The notes beneath the pieces are model-generated. The model was not told where the DNA came from. It saw only the letters and a list, made by a program, of their open reading frames with translations, and did not search any database. From positions 535,316,316 to 535,380,315 of the forward strand of contig NC_058519.1 in assembly GCF_904849725.1 (NCBI RefSeq): 64,000 bases of DNA. Reading direction: 5' to 3'. Both the position numbers and the translations under genes were made by a program. Below, one piece after another: positions 1 through 12,600 of this stretch (the stretch's first letter is position 1; each line of letters starts with the position of its first letter). The stretch is from Hordeum vulgare subsp. vulgare (lineage: Eukaryota; Streptophyta; Magnoliopsida; Poales; Poaceae).

Positions 1-2657
1 GGGCACGGCTTTCCGAAAGATTAAACCCTGCAGGGGTGCTCCAACTAGTCCATCACAAACGAACACAGGCCGCAAAGGCATCCTCTATCACGAATCTCGT
101 GATCTCGTCGGATTCCTTAGAGGAAAACCTCAACTCTCGGGGAAAACCAAAGCTTCACTGGGATTCCTATACGCAAGATATACAGCTAAGGTAAGACAAG
201 ACTAGCAGGACCACCCGTCGTGTCGACGACCCCGATAAGAGCCACGTATCTCAGTCTCAGGACATGATGGATGAGCGACGCGTACAGTGGCCTGATAGAA
301 ATTCTCAAGTTTCCCTGAGTTGGCCCCGCAGAGTGCTCTAATTTGGACCGACACTCATGAGGAGCACTGACCCGGGTTGTTGATTAAAATCCTCGGGGTA
401 GCTATTCCCTATCCAGTTTATTATTAAGTGATTAGCAAATTAACACCAATGTTGGGTCCTGCCGGACAAGTCTTAGCACTACGCGATTTATCGAGGGGGT
501 CCCCATAACAACCCCGAACGTGTTAGGAGCGATCATTATGGAATCAAACACCGGTAACCGGTAACTAAGGCGGCAATAACGGAACAAAGCACCCGACAAA
601 AGGCTAGGCCTCCCGTCATTTACCAAGTATATAGGTGCATTAATTAAATAAAAAAATTTAAGATAATGATATCAAGCTCATGTTATCACATGAGTCAAAG
701 CACCTGCAACTAGGAACGCTAACATTAGAAGCTGAGCAAGCCTACTTAGCCATACAAGTTTTTCTAGGAAGGAGAACAGTGTTTGGGCTCATGGCATAAC
801 AAGAGGCAATTTAATTCAGTGGTAGCCAGCGAGCAATATGACATGGAAACGAAAACTAGCATAACAAGTCTAGAGATGGAATCAAGGTCATATCATCTTG
901 CTTGTGATATCCTCAGCTTGGAATGGTTCTGGTTCATCCTGCACGTACTCTCCTGACTCCACGTATTCGTTCTCCAATCCCGGTGCTACCCAACATAAGA
1001 ATAACAGCCAATGAATAGCAGCACCACAAGATGCAACAACCACATGATGCATGAGATGAAAATGGGCATGCATCACTAATTCTATCACTAGCACAAGCAA
1101 ATTAAACTACTGCAAGTTTCTGGACAGAACTGTACACTAAGCTATTTTTACATGCATCAGAATGGCATGAACAGATCCATCTCATGAAAACGATGCAAAA
1201 ACATATAAAGAACAATACAACCGGAGCTACGGATCAACGGGAATCAACGAAACAAGATTTGAAGCTCTACGTGGAAGATCCAACACCACACTCACAATTG
1301 GCACAAATCTGGTATTCCCAGGTTGCCAAGACATGTATCATACCAACATGAATGGAATGGAGCAAGGAAGAACACCACAACACCAACTAAGCACCCACAA
1401 TCATCAAAATGACAAAACTACATAATCTGCCCTAATCTCCATCATAGCACTTTGTGAGCTACATGCAAAGCACCTACAGCCACCCAACTATGACAAATAA
1501 TATATGTGGTTGTTGCCAACCAAGAACACTACAAGCACCAGCAAGAATGACACAAAAAGGAATTAAACTCTATAAGATACAAGGCCACAAACTTTCCCAA
1601 AACCATCAGATCTCAGGGACTTAGTGAAAATCCCTGCACCTGAGTTTCTGTCTTTGTTCTGAAGCTTTTTGATAGCAATCAAAGCACAACCTACTAGATT
1701 CCAAATGATTTGCAATTTTACAGGGATCTTCACAACCATATCAGGTTCAAAAACCTAGAACTGAACTAAGGCTAGTTCTCAATACAATGACTAGCACATC
1801 CTCATCTATAAGAGAAGAAAATGTTTCTAGAATCCCAGACTTAGTGAAATTCCAGATTTCACAAAACTGGAATTTTCAGCCACATGCCCACTTTGTCTAG
1901 GCATAGTTTGCATGCTAATAACACCAAGTGGTAAATGACACCACTATGGTGTGGAGCAAAACCCCTACTACTATTACACAAAAACTCATGCCCTTGGGCT
2001 CCACCTATTCCAGGGAAACCAAGATCAAACTTGCAACAAATCTGAATATGTCAACTCCATAAAGTATCCTAATGGCAAAACAAACTTCACCACTGGATTC
2101 CTTGGGAGATTCTACCCCAAAATCATCTATAATATGTGGACACTTACTTGGAACAAGTGTCCACAAATTAAGGAAGAGGAAACTACTCCAAATCATGCCT
2201 AGGGAATGGGCATCATTTCATGTAGTTCCTACTAAGACAACCACTACAAAGGTTGAGCTCATGTGCACAATGACAAAGTGACATGGGGGTTTGAACCCCA
2301 TGTTTGTGTCATGCAAATCAACAACACAAATACTTCTCACTAAGTCACCCCCCCCCACACACATCATGCTCTCTCTCATATTAAACATGAGGAGGTGCAC
2401 AACTTGCACATGGGGCTGGTTTACCACCTACAAATCACACCACAATCTCATCATAAGCTCTAAGACTCCAAGAACAATACAAGGGAAGCTATCAAGCAAA
2501 TGATAGCAAGGCTACACTCACTTGCACACCTACACAAGCAACACCTCATGTGTGTGCAACACACACACACATGCACACCATCTACTGCCATCCAACTAGA
2601 CACACAAGCAAAGAACATAAGCCACCTACATATCATCATATACCAGGGTAGCATCTC

Positions 2658-2675
2658 CACACACACACACACACA
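2658..2675. repeat. (CA)n microsatellite
   Basis: An uninterrupted dinucleotide CA run lies in the tail of the long LTR. A shorter AC run is at 2559-2570, so the interval 2540-2705 is generally CA-rich. Confidence 0.85.
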
Positions 2676-2867
2676 TGATCATCACCATGTGTATGCACAC
2701 ACCTAAGCTCACATAGATCACCTACATACACTAACAATCTGCAGGAAGACATACATGGTGCACAAAAGGAAAAACAAATGCTAAGATGCTGCCAAGACAT
2801 GTGCATAGGAAAAATAAATAGCAAAATCTTGCAATAGTAAAAAAATAGAAAAAAAATTAAAAAGGGG

Positions 2868-2940
2868 CAGGGTCTGGAATCGAACTCCACACCTGCTGCT
2901 GGTTCTACTGCAAAGAAACCACTCTACTACTGCCCATGTG
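2868..2940 (-). other. Second tRNA-like sequence
   Basis: The minus strand reads GGGCAGTAGTAGAGTGG (A-box-like), and about 30 nt later GGTGTGGAGTTCGATTCC (B-box-like). Orientation and organisation match the tRNA-like sequence about 160 bp to its right. The acceptor arms do not pair convincingly, so I do not call a tRNA gene. Confidence 0.3.
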
Positions 2941-3035
2941 CTCGACAGAACAGGGGCACCTATCAGGTTAATGTGTCCTGTTGCTGCGACTACTGTGCCG
3001 AAGAAATCAACAAAAAAGGGGAGGTTTTCTCCCTA

Positions 3036-3098
3036 GTATCGAACCCACGACCTGCTGAGAGCAAGCCCAAGGTTCCGACCACTGCGCTACGAATCGAT
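3036..3098 (-). other. tRNA-like sequence (A box and B box)
   Basis: On the minus strand GTAGCGCAGTGGTCGG resembles a tRNA A box, and about 35 nt later GGTCGTGGGTTCGATAC resembles a B box. The flanking bases do not form a clean acceptor stem and no confident anticodon loop appears. It is probably a tRNA-derived pol III promoter relic inside the LTR rather than a working tRNA gene. Confidence 0.35.
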
Positions 3099-3738
3099 GT
3101 CTGAACTATAACGCGCAAAGAAACAACTGAAGGGTTCCTCTCTGCTTATCTGCTACCGGCGGCTGACTGGAACAGGGGAGGGGTCTCGCCGGAGATGCGA
3201 GCCAAATACAGCTCCGGCTCGTGGAGGGGAGGAATCCCACACACACGCGAACTCATTTCCGCAATTATCTATGCCCAAGGGGCTCTACAGCGATGTGGCG
3301 ACCAGCGGCTCCGGCGACAGGGACAACTCGTCGATGATCTCTACTGCTTCGGCGCCCGATCTAAGACAGGGAGGAAGGAGGAGGTGCACTACCTCGCGTA
3401 CGGGTCGAGGAGGGAGCGGCCGTAGAGGAAGTAGCAGGAAGAAGAGCGTGGTGCGGCGGAGCTCGTCGGAGATGCGTTGCCGTCGGGAAGTAGTGGAAGC
3501 AGAGCGGGGGAAGGCGATCCAGCGGCGGGACGGGCTCCTGGAGATGCCCTCAAGCTACTCGCGTCTTCGAAGAGGAAGCAGGGGTAGCAGAATGATGGCG
3601 GCGACGATCTTCACCCGTCGGCCATGGCGGACCCGAGCTCCTCCTACCTTGCTGTGACGAGAGAGGGAGAGGGGGGGTCGAGATCTGGACGGTGCGGCGG
3701 CGGGGAGAAACCCTAATGCTTCTGCGCGGACGCCAAGG

Positions 3739-3747
3739 CCTATATAG
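3739..3747 (-). promoter_or_regulatory. TATA box of the long LTR
   Basis: On the minus strand the sequence GTGCTATATAGGCC gives a canonical plant TATA box. A GC-rich region resembling a plant 5' untranslated leader lies downstream (toward lower coordinates). This fits a U3/R transition inside the LTR. Activity is not shown by sequence. Confidence 0.5.
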
Positions 3748-4588
3748 CACGAGAGGGGGAGGCGAGGGACATGCCGTCGGCCATATGCGCGTGCTCCTCT
3801 CGATGGAACAGAGGGGAACGGGAGAGAGAGGATGACAGGTGGGGCCCACGGGCGCCACGCTGGAAAGGAGGTAGACGACGCCGTGCACGTGCTCCTGCGC
3901 GAAGGAAAAGGAAATGGGCTGCTAAGTGGGAGTAAGCCCACTTAGGAGCGCCAGATAGAAGGAAAGAGGAAATCCCTGATTTCCTAATACAGAAAAACAC
4001 AGAGAAGAAAAATAAAGCACAGACTAAAACACTTGGGATAAAATCAAACAAAAATATCCCCTGGTCATAGAAAAATATGACCTATTTAAATAAAACAAAA
4101 CAAGATTTTTAGGAGCAAGTAATTATTTCACAAAACAGAATTAGATGACTCTGCTTTGTATTTATTGCACCTCTTTAAAACACTTTTAAAATAACCAAAC
4201 TTGCACAACTAAACACCCACAATATCCCCTAAATAAAAGACATTTTTAAATTAGCTTAGGAGCTAGTAAATATTTGAACTAGGGAATAAAGAGAGAGATG
4301 GGTTTTGCAAACCAACTATCACCACAAACACTACCACTACCCACCCCATCACATATGCACCAACATCACATGAAATAATAAGACACCATACTAAGACATG
4401 GCAAGGTATAGAAGCAAGCAAAACAAGGCATGGTAAGAATGGTATGACATGGATGCATGCATGCAATAGAAGAAACACAAGGTGAACACATGAATTCATA
4501 CATGCATACATAGCTCTCATGACAATGTCAAGGTGGTCCCACATGGAAGGTTACAAAAAAGGGAAAGCTTTACACTTGGGGCACTACA

Positions 4589-4876
4589 TGTACCCACCTC
4601 GGCCATCACCACCTCGTCTTTGGTCGGCGGGGCCTAGTGGGATATCACGTTGGCTGCCTCATCCGAGGCATGGGGAAGGGTATTGCGGAATACATTCCCA
4701 CTCTCCGCCAGCTCGGCGGGTGACGAACCCCCCTTTGAGAAATGGTCCATTGGAAGGTCTCTCACAGGGATGCAACAAGAATAACTTGTTTCTCATTATT
4801 AACAAAGACCCCGGGTAATTCTGCTAAATGAAGGAATGGTTCCATACCTTTGGGACGGGGGCTTGACCCTAGGGGT
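4589..4876. other. Non-coding TE remnant
   Basis: This stretch lies between the putative LTR start at 4588 and the stop of the minus-strand ORF remnant. It contains GC-rich clusters such as TCGGCGGGGCC and no supported gene. It probably belongs to the 3' flank of the transposase-like ORF. Confidence 0.4.
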
Positions 4877-5946
4877 TCAGCGAGGAATCGCCTCAAAGGT
4901 TCCGAGCTCATCACCGGAATCCGGGCCAGCACCGAGCAGGGCAACCTTGCTCTTGCAAGGTCTCTTCGGGGCCCGAGTAGGTAGCCCCTCCTCGGCCCCT
5001 TGTGGCGCCTCCCTCTTCCTCGTATGGAAAGAGTCCTTCTCCTCCTCATCTTCTGCATCCCCCCTCATGGTTGGAGGAGGCATGAGTGTCCCGGACTTGG
5101 TATCCCGGGGACCCCTCGAACGAAGACCGCCGCGAGTATCCTTCTTCTTATTCTCTCACGCCGTGTACGGCGCCACTACCAGCATAAAGCTCAGCAATGC
5201 TAACCGGGGTTCCTCGGGCAGGGGATCTGGGTCGTCTATGTTTTCGGCTTCGGCCAACCAATCCTACAGGGACGGTAGGAGAAATAATAAGACTCCCAAT
5301 AAAATTGGAGCTTTAAGTAGGTATAAGAGCTCGGACATACCTCCAAAGGGGGAGTGTTGAGGCTTGAGCAGTATCTGCAATAGGTTGTCATGAGTGATGC
5401 GGTAGTACTCCTGCACCACCGAGGGGTTGCTGGGCTTGTAGGACCACATCGAATTATCCTTGCGCTGGCAGGGAAGGATGCGGCGATGGAGCATGACCTA
5501 GACCACATCGGTCACCTTGATGTTTGTCGCCACCATCTACTTGATGCGCTTCTGCAGCAGCTTTACATCCGGAGTCGAGCACCAGTCTAGGCCTTTCTTA
5601 ACCCACGAGGTTAGCCTCGTCGGGGGTCCAGACCTGAATGCATCGGGCACTGCCTAGTTTGCTTCTTGTGGCTCCATGATGTAGAACTACTCCTTCTTCT
5701 AGCCCTTGATGGTATCAATCAAGGTGCCCTCCAGCCATGCCATGCGGCAAAGCTTGCTTATCAGGGCCCCACCATAGTCAGTGTGTTGACTGTTGATTGA
5801 CTTCGGTTTGACGTTGAAGGTTTTAGGCCAAAGGCTGAAGTGCGAATGAACCCACAGGAAGGCCTCACAAATAGTGATGAAGGTGTAAATATGCATGATT
5901 GGATTCGGTGGAAGGTCGTGGAAATCTAACGCGTAATTGAACATCA
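4877..5946 (-). pseudogene. Broken 'gypsy-type transposase' (Transposase_28-like) ORF
   Basis: The minus strand gives one long reading with several in-frame stops. It starts at an internal segment NPIMHIYTFITICEAFL, continues through SGPPTRLTSWVKKGLDW, then RILPCQRKDNSMW and VVQEYYRITHD, and ends in an acidic, lysine-rich tail around KRPCKSKVALLGAG before the stop at 4877. This block order is what I know from the plant proteins annotated as putative gypsy-type transposon domain (PF04195), which are extra ORFs of Tat/Grande-like Gypsy elements and often antisense to gag-pol. Roughly the first 100 residues are missing, because the copy is cut at about 5946. At least four stops fall in the conserved part, so it is dead. 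The biochemical role of this family is unknown. Confidence 0.6.
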
Positions 5947-5984
5947 GCCCCCCTACTCGAGATATGTCAGTTTCGACACTAACA

Positions 5985-8460
5985 ATTCCTTCTCCTTAGG
6001 GCGACTCTGAAGCCAGCAAAGCCGATGATGTTGAGGTAATTCCAATTTCTTCAAGTTCTTCAAAAAAAATTGTTGCAAGAAGGACCAGGAAAGCCATCCA
6101 GAAAGTAAAGATGTAGAATCAAGCCGCTCATTTAGCTACCAATTTTCTCTTGAAGAAAGCGCAGCTTGTTTGTCAATTCAAACGCAAGACCCAGAGTGTT
6201 GTGCTCGCGTTGGACCCAGGCTTGTCAAATGCTCCATCGGCTCGCAAGCCTAGTGTCGAGTTAATAATTTTTCCAGCTCTTCCTTACAGTAGGCTCTCAA
6301 TATTTATTTATTTTTAATTCGGGAATCTTCCCCATCTCCGGGCGCCTTATCGACCACTCAACTTCCCACTTTCAATATCAATCGTGGGTAAGTTTGTGAT
6401 CATAACTTGATTGCCTCTCTTATCTTTCTTAATATACTACTTGACTTCTTATTTGTGTAGGGCCAAGGCTATTTTATCCAATCGCGTTGGCGGGTCAAGT
6501 TCTGGTGTTGAGAAACAAAACATTTTGTATTCTCAAACCGAAAAGACAGTCGCCAAAGTTGACACTCCTGAAGAACATATTCCACATGCTTCGATCGATC
6601 CGACAACCGTTGTTGAAATCAACTTAATGGATGAGCCGGTTTTAATGGACGAACCAGTAAAAACTACAGGTCCCTTAACTGCTCCTCCCACTAATGCGAC
6701 GAATCCAGCTCGAGATCCTAGCCCGGTGAGTCATGTGGATGATCCCAATCTACCGGCAGATCAGTCAGTTCTAGAGGTTGTTTTGGTTAAAGAACAATTT
6801 CGAGCTCCTGTTGCTTCCACCATTCTTGCCAATATTGTGCCTAAGGAAGAGATAGTAAGTCTTGACAAAGAGAAAAACTAGTTGGAGATTCCAAATATAT
6901 CTCTTTTGGGTGTTGAAGAGGTCCACCGGCAATACTTGACCCGGTTATCCAAAAACCGGGAGACTGAAGCCGATATGATTCGCACTCTTAAGTTAAAAAT
7001 AGAAGGTAAAGACTCATGCTTACATGTTTCCAATATCAACGCTAGTCTCTCTTTTCTACATGTTTGTAGCCCCCAAGGACCGACTCATCTTCTTGAGATG
7101 AGTCGGGTCTTAAATATTTTGAAGATGAATTCGACCTATAGCCCCCAAGGCTCGGCTCATCTTCTTGAGATGAGTCGGTCTTAAATATTTTGAAGATGAA
7201 TTCGACAAGTAGCCCCAAAGGGCCGACTCATCTTCTTGATATGAGTCAGGTATAATGTATGTTACTAAAAGAACTGACACGCATTAGCCCCCAAGTGCCA
7301 AGTGTATTGCTTGATATCTTCTTGGGACTTGCATATATTCTTCATTATTTATCATTGCCTTGCCTCCGGCTTATCATCACCTTCATGTTGCTTTATTATA
7401 AACCGTCCTGAAGGCGTCTTTATAATCCCAGTTTATGATAAACTTTGTATCTTTGTCAGAAGCTCGTTGGAGATGTCGAATCCACGACTCCAGACGTGTA
7501 AAGGTGTCTTAAGGAGAAAACGAGGCTTGGAGTTGAGGCTGAATCCACGGGCGCTCTTTTTCAACGCTCCGTTTGTCACGTGCAGGATCGTCTTGAGGAA
7601 GCCATGAAGAACTTTGAGATAGAGAAAATTGCTCTTTTAAACCGTGCTGTGAACGCCAAATGGAAACTTGGCCCTTTGAAAGAAAACGATACCACTTTGG
7701 TGAAGCAACTCAACGAGATGGTGACTCCCATTTTTGGTAAGCCTTTCGTGATCTTTATCCCCTTATGTATCTTCAACTTTGACGTATAAGGGCGACTCAA
7801 ACTTTATACTTGTCCTCTAGCCGAACAGATCTGTCCCTGGTGCAACTGCCCTTGATGAAGTTCAAAGCGATATTTTCCTATGTGGAAAATTTATACATCA
7901 GGTTTGTTTATTCTATCATGGCTGCAAAGAACCCAAAGTATCCACCATGAACTCTCAAAGGCATGCTAAAACAACTCTCCACCATGTGACAATGGGTCTC
8001 GGAGACCCGGAAATCAGTAACTTGTGGCGGGGCAAACTTGGCTCTTGCGCGTGCCAAAGTATATTTACGAGGGCTTGATTTGGAGGCTCTGAAAGATGGG
8101 TTTCTCGAGTATAAATTGGATGGCTCTGAATTTTCTCGAGAAGACTTTTCTCGAGTAATGAAGGAAACCCGACCGCTCGCAACTCTTCTTGCAGAGCAGG
8201 TCAACACATCTCAATATTATGCAACTTATACTGCTAATAATGAACATGTTCCAATGCCAAAAGATGAGCCATCTAAGCTAATCCCACCTCATTACAAGAA
8301 AAAGACCGCTCCTGACGTTGGGGCTTATACTTCGACTAGAACAAATTCAAACTTTGAGTCGTTGAGGTCAATCTGGTGGATTCAGTAAGGCCAGCAAGAC
8401 ATTGATGATGAAGATGAGCCGGAAGAATCGGATACTCAATCAGCCGGGGAAGAAAACTGA
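5985..8460 (+). pseudogene. Antisense accessory ORF of the Gypsy element (C-terminal two thirds, intron-containing)
   Basis: The reading starts after an intron acceptor-like TTCTCCTTAG at about 5999, with DSEASKADDVEVIPISSSSS. An intron at about 6388-6460 (GTAAGT to TGTGTAG) follows. The exon from 6461 reads through VGGSSSGVEKQN to about 7005 with one stop near 6879. An intron carrying tandem hairpins ends near 7455. Next comes a coiled-coil-like exon (RLEEAMKNFEIEKIALLN, about 7585-7735), and a last exon contains ALARAKVYLRGLDLEALKDG and SREDFSRVMKETRPLATLL, ending EEN-stop at 8460. These blocks match, from memory, the C-terminal half of the plant 'putative gypsy-type transposon' proteins. 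The N-terminal domain is absent, lost at the 5946-5985 junction, and stops at about 7947 and 7980 break the last exon. Function is unknown in the family. Confidence 0.55.
7067..7280 (+). repeat. Three ~72-bp tandem units, each with a hairpin
   Basis: Units start at 7067, 7139 and 7210 (period 72, then 71) with TAGCCCC(C)AAGG. Each contains the inverted repeat CCGACTCATCT, TCTTG loop, AGATGAGTCGG, or a mutated version of it. Units one and two are followed by TTAAATATTTTGAAGATGAA. They lie inside an apparent intron of the antisense ORF. Confidence 0.8.
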
Positions 8461-9622
8461 AGGCGTGTCAAAATGACTCGCCTAGTAGAACAACTGGTCC
8501 CATGCATTAAAACATCTTCGAACTTTTATCAACTCCTGATGTGAGTTTGTAATAGGGGTAGTAAAAACTCTGGAAAGCTTTTGGTCGTGCCATCGAGCAC
8601 ACTCGTCTTTGCCTTTTTAGCTTGCTACAAAAGACCTTGTTATGATATTCCTTTATCCTGGTTTTCCATGATGAGCCGACTAATATGGCTTTTTCCTGAA
8701 AAAAATTGTAACACTTTGCAAAGAATTTGGTATCTTTATAGGACGGCTCAATGAGACGCGGTAGAGGTAGTACTTTTTAAGCCGACAATGAGCTTGAGCC
8801 CCCCTTTTTTTATTTTTTTCACTATATTGCTGTAAGAGAGGAGCAATTTTCAACTGATCATAATATGATTATAATCACAATAAACCAACTACTTGTGATA
8901 TCCTTCCTGAAAAGAGTTTAGGCGTAAAAATCACTAAGGAGATAAAATATGATTCATAGCCCAGCTCATTGAGTCGCGGTAAAAGATGAACCAGCTTTCA
9001 AGGCTCAAGTCTTGCTTCAATGAAGCGAGTATGATAACTCCTAGTTTATCCTCGCTTTCTATATGTAGGCTCTCACGTGACAAGCCAATGTTTTAGCCTT
9101 GCCAATTCAGGGTCCACAATGGATTGAATAGTCAAGAGTACATAGAGTCACCTTATCGAAGTCGCATCAAACATACCGGCAGGTTTAACCATTTTATGGA
9201 ATCTTTGTCGATCAAGAGGGTGAGAAAGCTAAACTCAATGAGTTGGAAGCCCTCAAGTGACCTATGATCAATAAAAAGGCCTAACATAGGATTGTAGAAG
9301 ACAATGCTATTACTGCTAAACAACCTGGGGATCAGTAGCCCCCAGATAAGTCGGCTTAATTTTATTGATCATGATAATTCATTTAGACTTGTAACTCCAG
9401 AAAAAAAATTTGAAACGATAAAAACTCATGCTTAGGTTATGGCTAAAAGATGAGCTTTATTATATTCAAACTATCATAGAGCTATGTACATAATTTGGGG
9501 GACGATACAAAAGATAACGAGCCGGTGGCTCTTAATATGATAGGGCCGAAAATTTGGCCGGGTTGACTTACTCGACCGGTGGCTTACTTGAGGGGCTCTT
9601 TACCAACATCGTTTGTGAGTCA
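8461..9622. other. Non-coding spacer between convergent ORFs
   Basis: The plus-strand ORF stops at 8460 and the minus-strand protease reading stops at 9620. In a complete Gypsy element, reverse transcriptase, RNase H and integrase would be expected between protease and the antisense ORF. None of their motifs is visible in any frame. Poly-T, AT-rich stretches and an AATAAAG-like sequence on the minus strand around 9455-9465 could serve as 3' end signals. Confidence 0.5.
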
Positions 9623-12600
9623 CTTTAAATTTTTGGCGGCGCAAGCCGACTCAACATAAGCTGCGTCTCCTTCCTCGCATTCCTGTGCTATTTTCCTGCT
9701 GCCTTCTACTGTTATGGTGCCTTTTGGACCCGGCATCTTGAGTTTGAGGTAGATGTCACAAGGATGAGCCATGAAACGAGCGTAAGCCGGCCTTCCAAAG
9801 AGAGCGTGATAAGGGCTTCTTATCTTCACCACCTCAAGCATTAAGGGTTCACATCTGGAATTATGCTCATCCCCAAAAGCAACATTAAGCTTAATCTGCC
9901 CCACCAGATATGCTGACTTTCCAAGAACGATGCCTTGAAAAACCATGGACGAAGTTTACAGACTATTGTCGCGCAGGTTCATCCGCCGGAAAGTGTCATA
10001 GATAAAATGTTGATGCTACTCCCTCCATCCATAAGAACCTTTGTGAGGGTATAACCACCAACTTGAGGTGCTACCACCAATGCTAGATCTCCTGGGTTAT
10101 CAACCCGGGGAGCGTGATCCTCTCTGCTCCAGATAATTGGTTGTTCAGACCAATTAAGGTATCTTGGGACTGCCGGCTCAATCATGCTTATGGATTTCTT
10201 CTTACGCTTCCTCTCCTCTTTGCAACCGTTGGTGGTGAAAATATGGTATTGAATATTATTCAACTGCTTAGGATTGCTCTGAAATCCACATTGATTGCTA
10301 TTTTGCTGATTGCGTTGATTAGAATGCTGCCTATTATGAGTGTTCCCTTGACACTGATAGTGTAACCTTGAGCCGTCTAGATCATTAAACCACGATCCTG
10401 GGAAGCCTCGAGATGACCCGCCTTGTGAACTGAGTCGGCTGTATTGAACCGGATGTCCACCATTAGCTCCCTCGTGGCCGTGGAAAGCTTGATTCCTACA
10501 TGATATAACAATTCTCCCATGAGTGATTTGATGGCTTGTCCTAAGTACTATGCTTTGGGTAGGGCACTTTGAGTGCTTCCTAAAAATTGCATGGCTTATT
10601 CCTGTTATAAGGTCCTCCAGAACTGTGCTGATTTTGAACCCAGTATTGGTATTGGCCACAAACTCTCATCCGTCTTCAGGCTGTTTTTATTATTATTTTG
10701 GTTTCCCTCATTTCCACTTTGCCGGTTGCCCTTACCACCTTCGATTTTCTTGTTTTTGCTGGCTTTTTCCTCGTCTGAGCCGGGATCCTTCGTGTCATCT
10801 GAAATGGCGTATCGTGTCACAACATCCATCAAATCACCCATATCTTGAGTCTTCCGCTTTAGACGACCCAATTTCAGAATGAGAGGCTGGAATTGACAAT
10901 TTTTCACCAAGATTAGAACGACATGTGATGCCGTAATACTATCCGATGAGTGGATGATTTCCACAACTCGATGAGTCCAATGATGGGCCGACTCTCCCGT
11001 GTGTTGAACATAATGTTGGAGATCCATAATTGTCATCAGACGTTTGCATGTTCCTTGGAAATTTTTTATGAACCTTTCCTTCAGCTCTGCCCAAGTGTTG
11101 ATGGAATTGGGTGGAAGGTTTTTCAACCAAGTTCGGTCCGGCCCTTCTAACATCATTGTCAAATACTTTGCACATATCGCATTACTAAGGTCGAGTATAT
11201 CCATGGCTAGGTCGTAACTTTCAATCCATGCTACCAACTCGAGATCTGAGGTGTAATTTGGCACCTTGCGAGGTCCTTTGAAAACCTTAGGCATGGGTTC
11301 GTTACAAAGAGTCGGTGATAAGCGAGGAATGTTGATCGTTCTGGTGAAATTTCTGCCTCCCTGTGTTGCTGACTGGGGTTCCGCCACATGCGGTTGAGCC
11401 GCCTCCTTATGTCTGCTTCCGCCTCCATTTGTTAGGTGGCTCTTGCTGCGTCAACTAAATTTTGGGCATTCTGCAATCCTAGACGGGTTGGGGAAACCCA
11501 GGGCTGGTGTCGCCGCCCGTTACTGGAAACAACCGATGATTCTTCATGGCGGCTGATATAGGCAGTAGAGTGCATCTGATGCCGAGTGAATGAGAATTGT
11601 GCTTTCTCGGCGAGTGCTATTTTCAGCATCTCAATGGCGTTTGTAGCTTCAATCTCAACCGATGTGTTTCTGTGTATGGGAAGCGCCTCCAAGTTTCCCA
11701 TTGCAGCCAGCATATTGTCAATGGGGTTAGAAAAATGACCCTGTGGTGTGTGAAAATGTTGTGGTGACGCCTGAGCCGGAGGAGGCTGGGCCTGTGGTGG
11801 TTGGGCAGGATCTACATGTCTAGGCGGTGGATTTTGCGCCACACGAGGTGTGCTAGGTGTGTGTGGACTGGCGAACAAGCGAGTCGGCATAAGTTTTTGT
11901 GGCACCCGGGATAGATGCCTCTTGTGGTGAACTACCTCATGAGCGTTTAGCCACCACGAGTGTGTTCACAAATGATCCGACTCATCTTGGATTCGAGCCT
12001 GCGACTCTGTCATCCGGGTGTTCTCGGTGCCTATCTCCTGCTAGACCTTGACCATATCCGCGTGAAGTTTTCTAGTTCCATCTTACGCTCCTCCTAGTTT
12101 TCCATAGTGACAGGACCCTCAAGAAGTTTGCCAATTCAGCCACCAGATGCCTCATAGCTTGAGTCGGTGTTTTGCCCGTCCCACCGGTGCCGTTGGTGGC
12201 TCCTTCTGCAGATGGACCCGGAGCCGGCGCCGCTCCAGCCATGTAGACCATGACCTGACGAGGCGGCTCATCAGGTCCTCGGAAGGGCCGACGGCTTCGA
12301 CTTCCAGAGGGTGTGCAGATCAATCATGGAGAGGAAGGATGGATCCGATGTCCCCTATGGATGACTCACCGTCATGGTTGTGGAGTATATCCTCGCTGCT
12401 CACCGGCTCATCCGGAAGGCTGAGTCCCTGGGTGAATCCGACGAATACGTGTTGACGATCGGCTTGATATCGACCGCTTTGGGCACACCGAGCTGGATCA
12501 TTGGTGGGGTGTAGATGTTCGAGCCGTGTGCCGACACGTAGATCTGTCCAAAGCGGACCTGCTGATTAGAATTGGCCAAGTCGGCCTCATGGTCTGAGCC

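Larger units (their letters stand above)
1..4588 (-). mobile_element. Part of a very long Gypsy-type LTR, reverse orientation
   Basis: Read on the minus strand, the LTR would begin at 4588 with TGTAGTGCCCC and run leftward past the window edge, giving at least 4.6 kb. It has an AT-rich upstream part (about 3900-4588), a TATA box near 3740, a GC-rich leader with a TTAGGGTTTCTC stretch (about 3720-3200), and a long AT-rich tail with CA microsatellites (650-2830). No frame encodes a recognisable protein. Long LTRs like this occur in Triticeae Gypsy families of the Jeli, Daniela or Laura kind, but I cannot name the family. The 3' end of the LTR and any target duplication lie outside the window. 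Confidence 0.55.

Noticed and set aside
3036..3098. A functional tRNA gene
   Set aside because: The internal boxes look right, but acceptor and anticodon stems do not pair well, and the context is inside an LTR.
3195..3660. GC-rich arginine/serine-rich ORFs near 3200-3700
   Set aside because: They are overlapping frames in a GC-rich LTR leader with a promoter on the opposite strand. No domain and no consistent start were seen.
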